Assembly (NCBI GenBank): GCA_015660155.1
Contig: DQLO01000218.1
Coordinates: forward strand, 1 to 21,388
DNA length: 21,388 bases
Direction of reading: 5' to 3'
Origin: Verrucomicrobiota bacterium
Lineage (GTDB): Bacteria > Verrucomicrobiota > Verrucomicrobiia > Limisphaerales > UBA1100
Shown: positions 16,076 to 21,388 of the stretch, piece after piece
How positions within the stretch are numbered: the first letter of the stretch is position 1
Layout of the letters: each line of letters starts with the position of its first letter
Translations under genes and position numbers: made by a program
Notes under the pieces: generated by a model
The model's database searches: none
What the model was told of the DNA's origin: nothing
The model's input: only the letters and a program-made list of their open reading frames with translations

Positions 16076-16143
16076 CCCCCAACAGCATTTACACCAGTGC
16101 CAGTGAGGCGTAGGGTGGCGGGCATGAAGCAGATTCTCTTGAT
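16076..16143 (+). repeat. Leader repeat, copy 4 (contains start of the 16124 gene)
   Basis: CCCCC, AACAGCATTTACACCAG (16081-16097), TGCCAGTGAGGCG, TAGGGTGGCGGGC, then ATG at 16124 and AAGCAGATTCTCTTGAT to 16143. It differs from copy 1 by two substitutions in the non-coding part (AGAGCCGG to AGTGCCAG) and shares the extended coding start with copy 3. The DNA before it (from about 16060) is also C-rich, as before copy 1. Confidence 0.93.
16088..16116 (+). promoter_or_regulatory. Candidate promoter inside repeat copy 4
   Basis: TTTACA (16088-16093), 17 bases, TAGGGT (16111-16116), seven bases, then ATG at 16124: the same arrangement as copy 1. The substitutions between copies fall in the spacer and leave both hexamers unchanged. 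Confidence 0.35.
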
Positions 16144-18178
16144 GATTGCGGTGGTGCTGTTGATCTCATTCTCGTTCACCGTACAAGCGGCGGTTCCAAT
16201 TCGTATCCTGGATTCAAAAGTTTATCACCTGGGCACACCCGGGTTTCCTGAGTGGGAGGAGTTTGAAAAAAGCAAGCCACACGGACGGCGCCTGGACGTG
16301 AAATTCAACGCGAAAGCGAATAAGGCCGCGCAGACTCTTCTGATCTGCCAGCGACAGGTGAAGTTTCGCTGGTCAGTGCTCCTGAATAACCAGCGGATTG
16401 GCAACCTGCTGAGCATTGACTCCAAACTGGTGCACAAGATCACTGTGCCACCGAACAAATTGCGTGACGGTGAAAACACGCTCTCAATCGTCGCGCCCAA
16501 GGCAACTGATGATATCGAGGTGGGGCCAATTCGGCTGTCGTCGGTGTCTCCGGAACGCTTGTTTTCAAAGTTTCTGACCGTGGGAATCAAGGACGCCGAC
16601 AACGACAAACCCCTGCCTTGCCGCATCACCATTGTCGATGGGAACGGAGCATTGGCCGCGCTGCGCCCCGCACCAGGACAACGATTGGCTCATCGTCCGG
16701 GAGTAATTTATGTGAGCAACGGCCAGGCACGCATCGGGCTACTGCCGGGCAGCTACACTGTCTTTGCCTCGCGAGGTTTTGAGTACAGCGTAGCAAAAAA
16801 GGCGGTTGAGATCACACTGGACAAGCCCGCCGAGCTTCAGCTTGAACTCCGGCGGGAAGTCCCCACGCCCGGCCTTATCGCGACCGACACCCACATCCAC
16901 ACGCTGACCCGCAGCGGCCATGGCGATTCCACCGAAAAGGAGCGCATGCACACGATCGCTGGCGAAGGCATTGAATTGGCCGTAGCCACCGATCACAACC
17001 ACCACGCCGACTATAGACCCGTGCAAAAGGCCACCGGCACATCGGCGTTTTTCACCAGCGTGATCGGCAATGAAGTGACAACAAAGACGGGCCACTTCAA
17101 TGCCTTCCCCATCGCGCCCAATAGCCCCGTGCCGGACTATAAGCTGGGCGACTGGACAAAACTGATGGCCTCGATACGCAGCACGCCAGGCGTGCGCGTG
17201 GTGGTGTTAAATCATCCACGCAATATCCACAGCGGTTTTAGTCCGATGGCGGCGGAAAATTTCAACCCCGTAACCGGACGCAATCTCTATGGGTCTCCAT
17301 ACAGTTTTGATGCAATGGAGGTGGTAACCTCTGCCGCGATGCAGTCGGACATTATGGCTCCTTACCGTGACTGGTTCGCAATGCTCAACTGGGGCCACAA
17401 CATCACGGGGGTCGGATCGAGCGACACGCATGATGTTAGTCGCTTTATCCTTGGGCAGGCTCGTACCTATGTGGAATGCCCCGACAATACCCCCGGCAAG
17501 ATCGACTTAGCCAAGGCGTGCGAGAGCTTCCGTGAAATGCGCGCATACATCAGCATGGGACTGCTAGTCAAGATGAAGGTGGATGACAGATTTCGGGTGG
17601 GCGACCTGGCCACCGGAAAGAATGAGAAAATCAAGGTGACCGTGCGGGTGCTTGGCCCTTCCTGGGCACGCGCTGACCGGGTGAACCTTTTCGCCAACGG
17701 CCACCTGATCCGCACTCAAGCCATTAGGCCCAGCACGGCTATCGAGAAAGCGAACCGTACGTGGGACATTCAGCGGCCGGCCCATGACGTACACCTGATC
17801 GCCATGGCAACCGGCCCGGGTATTACCGCGCCGTTTTGGGAGAGCCCAAGATCCTACCAACCCACCTCCAAGAAACATGATCCCCGTTTGCAGGGCGCAA
17901 CCAACCCCATTTTCATTGATGGCGATGGCGATGGAAAATACACCCCACCGCGCATGCAGGCCGAGCGGCTGTTCTCAAGGCACAAGCGCGAGATCGGCGC
18001 CCTGTTGGAAGCCCTGCACCCCCTTGACCGGGCAGTCGCCACTCAACTGGCCACGCTGATGCACGATGCCGGGCACGATTTGCGCGGGCCGGACATTCAA
18101 AAGCGCATCGCCAACATCGCGGCGGCCAAGTCCGGCTTTTCTGATTTCATTGCCACCTTGCCTCAAAAAAATCCATAG
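16124..18178 (+). CDS. Secreted PHP-domain metallohydrolase, CehA/McbA-like
   Basis: A 684-residue protein with a clear Sec signal (MKQILLMIAVVLLISFSFTV, cleavage likely after QA at 22). The N-terminal half (about 25-245) is beta-rich and includes a segment resembling a carboxypeptidase-regulatory fold (IKDADNDKPLPCRITIVDGNG to LPGSYTVFASRG). From about 250 comes a PHP-type metal site: DTHIHT (His257, His259), ATDHNHHADY (Asp290, His291), NEVTT (Glu317), GHFNAFP (His324), LNHPRN (His364) and SSDTHD (Asp434, His436). This matches the CehA/McbA metallohydrolase group, which contains carbaryl- and McbA-type hydrolases; the native substrate here is unknown. The C-terminal region (about 440-684) is less conserved. 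The frame runs back to 15989, but the first 45 residues are translated repeat and C-rich spacer, so 16124 is chosen. Confidence 0.88.
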   Translation: MKQILLMIAVVLLISFSFTVQAAVPIRILDSKVYHLGTPGFPEWEEFEKSKPHGRRLDVKFNAKANKAAQTLLICQRQVKFRWSVLLNNQRIGNLLSIDSKLVHKITVPPNKLRDGENTLSIVAPKATDDIEVGPIRLSSVSPERLFSKFLTVGIKDADNDKPLPCRITIVDGNGALAALRPAPGQRLAHRPGVIYVSNGQARIGLLPGSYTVFASRGFEYSVAKKAVEITLDKPAELQLELRREVPTPGLIATDTHIHTLTRSGHGDSTEKERMHTIAGEGIELAVATDHNHHADYRPVQKATGTSAFFTSVIGNEVTTKTGHFNAFPIAPNSPVPDYKLGDWTKLMASIRSTPGVRVVVLNHPRNIHSGFSPMAAENFNPVTGRNLYGSPYSFDAMEVVTSAAMQSDIMAPYRDWFAMLNWGHNITGVGSSDTHDVSRFILGQARTYVECPDNTPGKIDLAKACESFREMRAYISMGLLVKMKVDDRFRVGDLATGKNEKIKVTVRVLGPSWARADRVNLFANGHLIRTQAIRPSTAIEKANRTWDIQRPAHDVHLIAMATGPGITAPFWESPRSYQPTSKKHDPRLQGATNPIFIDGDGDGKYTPPRMQAERLFSRHKREIGALLEALHPLDRAVATQLATLMHDAGHDLRGPDIQKRIANIAAAKSGFSDFIATLPQKNP

Positions 18179-18387
18179 TCGACTCGGGTTACACAAATAT
18201 TAACGACTAATACTCTGAATAAGGCTGTTAAAATGTCACTTATCTTCAAATGGTTTCAGCATCGCACGCCGAAGGCTGACAACCCATATCGTGTCCCGCA
18301 TTTGTCCCAGTTCATAGGTGTTCTGTACTGTTGATAACTGTGCAGCAGTTTAGAAAACCCATTAAAACAACCGAAAAAACGCTCATA

Positions 18388-18439
18388 AATTCTCATTCGC
18401 AACGCGAAGGTCTGGAGTTCGATTCTCCATGGCTCCACC
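18388..18439 (+). tRNA. 3' half of a tRNA (Ala(CGC)-like), starting around the anticodon arm
   Basis: From the 3' end: CCA, discriminator A, acceptor strand TGGCTCC, T-arm TGGAG-TTCGATT-CTCCA with a seven-base loop, and variable bases AGGTC. Before these come a stem strand CGCGA and a loop TTCGCAA that would give anticodon CGC. U70 in the acceptor strand fits the alanine G3-U70 pair. The 5' anticodon strand (TCTCA) pairs poorly, and no GGGGCCA or GGAGCCA strand or D-arm lies upstream, so only the 3' half is present. A tmRNA 3' end also has U70 and the same tail; the variable AGGTC and U33 favour tRNA. Confidence 0.7.
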
Positions 18440-18451
18440 ATCCATTTCATT

Positions 18452-18504
18452 CCCCCAACAGCATTTACACCAGAGCCGGTGAGGCGTAGGGTGGCGGCGA
18501 TGAA
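18452..18504 (+). repeat. Leader repeat, copy 5 (orphan)
   Basis: CCCCC (18452-18456), AACAGCATTTACACCAG, AGCCGGTGAGGCG, TAGGGTGGCGGCG and ATG at 18500. It is identical to copy 1 up to the last two bases before the ATG, which are CG instead of GC. TTTACA (18464-18469) and TAGGGT (18487-18492) keep the 17-base gap. It begins 12 bases after the CCA end of the half-tRNA and has no full-length gene behind it. Confidence 0.92.
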
Positions 18505-18586
18505 ACCTCCCCTTTTGATATTAGCGGCTATGGGGTTTATCTGCGCACAGGCGAGGGTGGCGGGAGTACGGGTGGTGCGTTATTAG
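18500..18586 (+). pseudogene. 28-codon micro-ORF, probably a stranded signal peptide
   Basis: The ATG of repeat copy 5 opens a frame reading MKPPLLILAAMGFICAQARV and then eight residues to TAG at 18584-18586. The first 17 residues look like a Sec signal (positive n-region, hydrophobic core, AQA cleavage-type site). Nothing like a mature protein follows. The likeliest explanation is a secreted gene that lost its body after the signal peptide; a functional small peptide is possible but unsupported. Confidence 0.4.
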
Positions 18587-18609
18587 CGGGGGGTGGTTCC
18601 CGGTGCTTG

Positions 18610-21243
18610 CTATTTCGCCTCGTCGCGCTTCTTTCGGATGGTTCCTCGGAGTGCCTCGGTCTCTTCGAGTTCGTTTGTTCGCATGCTGATATAACCGGCT
18701 TTTTGGTTCACCGCCAGGTAGACTTCCTCGGCGTCGGCAAAGGCGGCCTTGAGGTCGCCCACCGCCAGATAGACCTTGGCCCGGCTGCGCAAGTGCGGGA
18801 TGGAGATCTTCTGTGCGGGCTTCTTTTTCTCGCCCTCAGGCGTGGGCTTTTCGATCGGCGCGTACGCGAAAGCCAGCCGCTTGGCCTCCTTGAGATCGCC
18901 ACGGGCCAACGCTTCGTCAACCATCTTCTCGTCGTGTAACTCGATCACGTTCTGGATCACGTTGTCCTTCTGATAGCTCATCGTCAGGCCGGACAACGCT
19001 GCCGCGATGCTTCCATCAGGACGAAGGAGTACTAGATTGGGCCTTGTATCTTCCGCGAGGATGCCGAGCTTTTGTACGATCGGGTTCTGCATCCCGCCGG
19101 GCACGAGCAGCGTCGGGAAGGTGTCGGGCTTCTGCTTCTCTTCGAGTAACTTACGTGCCGCATCGGCATTATCATCCAAGACCGCGGCGATCAGGTGGAT
19201 ATCCTCAAAGGGCCGACCCGCAACGGGGGTGGCATAACGCTGCAGATATCCATTGCCCGCGGCGCTGGCGACAAACGAGATCACGGTCCACTTTCCGTCG
19301 GACGACTCGGGGATTTTGACCATGCCGCCTTCGAGCGTTTTCAGCTCGAGTTGCAGGGTGCGCTTCGCATCTTCCGGTTCACCAATCGCAAGGAAATGCC
19401 CCTGGCGTCGGCCGTAGGTCCAGCCTGCGACGAACGGCGGATGATACATCCAGTAACGGTGGTAGCGGTCAAGGAAGAACGCGGTCGCCGTCCACATCGG
19501 GGGGTGTTCTGAATATTCGTCCAGATAAGCCCGGCGGTAATCTTCGTGAAGCTTTCGATCGGCGACGTCTAGTGCGAGCAGCGCCGCGGCCGCGAGCACC
19601 GGCCCGGATGCCTTCTTCCCGCCTGACTCCGCAAAGCTGCGGATCACGGATTCAGCATCGATGTCCGCGTTGCGAAGCGACTCCCTTGCCAAACAGAAGC
19701 GCGCGATCACGTCTGTGCCGGGCGGATGATCAGCGGCGACAGCGGCCTTGGCTTCCTCGACGGCGGCAGCAAAATACTGATACTCACCTTTGAGTTTCCA
19801 CAAGCCAAGCAGTGCGACGATACGGCGGTTTCGCACCACCCAGAGGTCGGGGGCCGAAGGATGAGATGCAATCGCTGCCCGGCATAGAGCATCGGCTTTT
19901 TCGTAGTTCGCACGCATCTGGGCAAACGGTGTGCGATACCGAGCAGGCGGATCGATGAAGCATGCCTGGATCGCTCGCAGCTTGTCCTCGGGGACGGAAT
20001 CTGGAGTGCGTGGCAGTTTGTCAGCCTTCACGGAATCCCCCGCGACGAGAGCCTTCCATTCCGGCGGCGCGGTTGGGTCAAATATGCCTTGGGGGTCCAT
20101 GACCAGAAACTCGCCCGCGAACATGGACTGCAGTTGACTGTTGTAGTCCGGCCTGGTCCATTGACGCGCAAGCCAGGATTGCAGGTTGCGCTCATACCCC
20201 CTGCTGCGGCGGCCACTGGTCATGAAAATCGCGGCGTAGCCAGTCGGGCTGACGGTTACGATTCTAGGATCATGACGGCAATAAGTCTTATAGATCGGGT
20301 GGTCGCGCCCGCCTTTAAAGCGCAGCACGGGCCAATCGAGCTCATGTTCACGAAGGATGCTCTCGCCCGCATCGGGAAGATCGTCCAGGTTAATGCTGAC
20401 GAAACGGAAACGGCCCGGAGCAGCGATTTTGGGATCTGCGACCGCCTTCTTCCATGCCTCAGCCAATTCCTTGAGGTCTTCGAGTCCCCCATTGTCTTTC
20501 GACCAGAAATAGACTGCGGTGGTCGTCCCCATGTAGTCCATCGGGAACCGCACCGTCTTGCCATTGCCCTGTTTAAAGGTGCCGATGAACGGCGCGCCAA
20601 ACACCTGGCCCGCCAGCTTCTCTCGTTGGAATTTGATCAGGTCCAAGTCGCCCGGAAGACGCTGGGCGATGACCTTTCGCAGGTCATTGACCAGTCTGTT
20701 ATTACCAAACTCCAGTGCCATGATCATGGCGATCCGGATCACCTTCGCCTCGACGTCGGTGCCCCGGTAGCGCTCGACCAATGGACGAAGTGCATCGGAG
20801 CGGGCGTGGGAGTCCCCGCCTTGTCGCGCCGCCTCGGCCTGCGTGAGCAAGAGGTCGGCGTCGAGGCGTATCGCCGCGTATTCATCCGGCGCGGCGGCGA
20901 GCTTTTTACAGGTCGCTAGAAAGGCTTTCCGATTCATCGCCGAGTTGTCCAGGCTGACCAACACCTGCTGGCTGCGGAAGAGGATGCTCAGGACTTCGTA
21001 GCGGTTGGGCGCGGATGGATGTTTTTTCAGCAGCGCTTCGCCCTCACGGATCACACGCCGAATCGCGAGTTTCTTCCTGGCTGCAGACACGGCCTCACCG
21101 GCCTCGGCCCGCTTGGCGTTAAGTGCGACGATTTTGTCGCCGGAGATTGAGCCCGCCTGGTTCTGCCCCATCACCGGCAACGGCCATACACCTGCGCTGG
21201 CCAGGACAAGCAAGGCGACAACAATCCGAGAAAGTCTGTTCAT
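18610..21243 (-). CDS. Secreted protein with two cysteine-less thioredoxin-like folds and helical repeats
   Basis: An 877-residue protein with a signal peptide (MNRLSRIVVALLVLASAGVW..., cleavage near 25). Residues about 35-215 are alpha-helical and TPR-like. A TlpA/AhpC-like fold follows (about 215-345): the strand TTAVYFWSKDNGGLEDLKEL occupies the place of the usual FW-x-x-WCxxC, RFRFVSINLDD precedes WPVLRF, and IVTVSPTGYAAI resembles the cis-Pro and following strand. A helical middle (about 400-590) is followed by a second thioredoxin-like segment (about 635-770: GKWTVISFVASAAGNG to LVLLRPDGSIA). Neither has a CxxC pair, so a redox role is unlikely; a binding or scaffold role is inferred. 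The ATG at 21243 is preferred because GAAAGAG lies ahead of it; an in-frame GTG at 21267 would add eight residues. It lies 37 bases downstream of the partial gene at 21281. Confidence 0.85.
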   Translation of the reverse strand: MNRLSRIVVALLVLASAGVWPLPVMGQNQAGSISGDKIVALNAKRAEAGEAVSAARKKLAIRRVIREGEALLKKHPSAPNRYEVLSILFRSQQVLVSLDNSAMNRKAFLATCKKLAAAPDEYAAIRLDADLLLTQAEAARQGGDSHARSDALRPLVERYRGTDVEAKVIRIAMIMALEFGNNRLVNDLRKVIAQRLPGDLDLIKFQREKLAGQVFGAPFIGTFKQGNGKTVRFPMDYMGTTTAVYFWSKDNGGLEDLKELAEAWKKAVADPKIAAPGRFRFVSINLDDLPDAGESILREHELDWPVLRFKGGRDHPIYKTYCRHDPRIVTVSPTGYAAIFMTSGRRSRGYERNLQSWLARQWTRPDYNSQLQSMFAGEFLVMDPQGIFDPTAPPEWKALVAGDSVKADKLPRTPDSVPEDKLRAIQACFIDPPARYRTPFAQMRANYEKADALCRAAIASHPSAPDLWVVRNRRIVALLGLWKLKGEYQYFAAAVEEAKAAVAADHPPGTDVIARFCLARESLRNADIDAESVIRSFAESGGKKASGPVLAAAALLALDVADRKLHEDYRRAYLDEYSEHPPMWTATAFFLDRYHRYWMYHPPFVAGWTYGRRQGHFLAIGEPEDAKRTLQLELKTLEGGMVKIPESSDGKWTVISFVASAAGNGYLQRYATPVAGRPFEDIHLIAAVLDDNADAARKLLEEKQKPDTFPTLLVPGGMQNPIVQKLGILAEDTRPNLVLLRPDGSIAAALSGLTMSYQKDNVIQNVIELHDEKMVDEALARGDLKEAKRLAFAYAPIEKPTPEGEKKKPAQKISIPHLRSRAKVYLAVGDLKAAFADAEEVYLAVNQKAGYISMRTNELEETEALRGTIRKKRDEAK

Positions 21244-21280
21244 GGGAGCAAGCTCTTTCAATGTCACGTCAAGTCGTTGT

Positions 21281-21388
21281 TTATTTCACCGGTTTGAGCT
21301 GGAATTCCTTGATGCTCACGCCGCGGTTCGGCGCTCGGCATGTAAACTGAAGCGTGTTCCTTCCTTCGCGCAACTCGATGATTTCTGG
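21281..21388 (-). CDS. C-terminal 35 residues of an unidentified protein (partial)
   Basis: On the minus strand, an open frame enters from the right edge and ends with TAA at 21283-21281. The visible residues begin PEIIELREGRNTLQFTCRAP and end FQLKPVK. A beta-rich tail with L-REG-NTL-F followed by SIKEFQLKP is common at the end of carbohydrate-binding-like beta-sandwich domains, but this is too short to assign a family. The spacing of 37 bases to the next start suggests one operon with the thioredoxin-fold gene. Confidence 0.7.
   Translation of the reverse strand, partial: PEIIELREGRNTLQFTCRAPNRGVSIKEFQLKPVK

Larger units (their letters stand above)
18179..18609. other. 430-bp intergenic region with half-tRNA, repeat copy 5 and micro-ORF
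   Basis: No conventional gene is present. The left part (18179-18380) is A+T-rich. TGTCCC occurs twice 11 bp apart (18292-18297, 18303-18308), similar to arm-type recombinase sites but not diagnostic. The tRNA 3' half, repeat copy 5 and a 28-codon micro-ORF follow in tight order. No terminator was recognised between the convergent genes ending at 18178 and 18610. Confidence 0.7.

Noticed and set aside
15989..16123. N-terminal extension of the PHP hydrolase by 45 residues
   Set aside because: It contains translated repeat (TPVPVRRRVAG), and the Sec signal begins only at 16124.
18256..18450. 64-codon minus-strand ORF
   Set aside because: The start region (EPWRIELQTFALR) is the antisense translation of the tRNA 3' half.
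5966..18504. CRISPR array
   Set aside because: The repeats are 1-5.4 kb apart, are separated by genes and have no regular spacers or cas genes.

Overview
The window looks like chromosomal DNA from a PVC-superphylum bacterium. Verrucomicrobiota is favoured over Planctomycetota, but this rests on recognising families, not on a search. The clue is the density of secreted families typical of that group: PSCyt1/DUF1549/DUF1553 c-type cytochrome-like proteins, Tat-exported DUF1501 and DUF1552 proteins, a DUF1587/1592/1588/1585 cytochrome-like protein, a Tat-type Gfo/Idh/MocA oxidoreductase, a PPC-type surface protein, a CehA/McbA-type PHP hydrolase and a secreted esterase. Nearly every gene starts with a Sec or Tat signal, so the encoded work lies mostly in the periplasm or at the cell surface.

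Layout. (1) 1-5782, minus strand: a three-gene operon, cytochrome-like PSCyt1/DUF1549/DUF1553, then DUF1501, then a large PPC/Ig-like surface protein that runs off the left edge. Its base composition is visibly less G+C-rich than what follows. (2) 5783-6013: divergent intergenic region with the first copy of a repeat. (3) 6014-10976, plus strand, very G+C-rich: oxidoreductase, PSCyt1/DUF1549/DUF1553, DUF1501, separated by 0-1 bases. (4) 10977-11526: intergenic, with the 5' half of a tRNA-Leu(UAA) and repeat copy 2. (5) 11527-14837, plus strand: DUF1592-type cytochrome-like protein overlapping a DUF1552 protein. (6) 15048-18178, plus strand: esterase and PHP hydrolase, each introduced by a repeat copy. 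(7) 18179-18609: intergenic, with a 3' half-tRNA (Ala-like), repeat copy 5 and a 28-codon micro-ORF. (8) 18610-21388, minus strand: a TPR-like/double thioredoxin-fold protein and the C-terminus of an upstream gene.

The most unusual feature is a ~50-bp repeat family, five copies between 5.97 and 18.5 kb, all on the plus strand. Three copies contain the start codon of a long gene and one contains the start of a micro-ORF. The repeat carries TTTACA, exactly 17 bp, TAGGGT, then 7 bp and ATG, which is the geometry of a promoter giving a leaderless mRNA. The plus-strand genes between 6.0 and 18.5 kb therefore read like a row of repeat-headed cassettes, while the minus-strand genes on either side carry no copy. 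The two half-tRNAs at the edges of the 11.2-18.4 kb section point to past integration and deletion.

Functionally, the window holds two paralogous PSCyt1/DUF1553 + DUF1501 pairs and one analogous DUF1592 + DUF1552 pair. In each, a heme-binding or hydrolase-like secreted protein is paired with a Tat-exported partner. These sets are very common in this group of bacteria but their biochemistry is largely unknown; the linked oxidoreductase, esterase and PHP hydrolase suggest polysaccharide or other polymer use.
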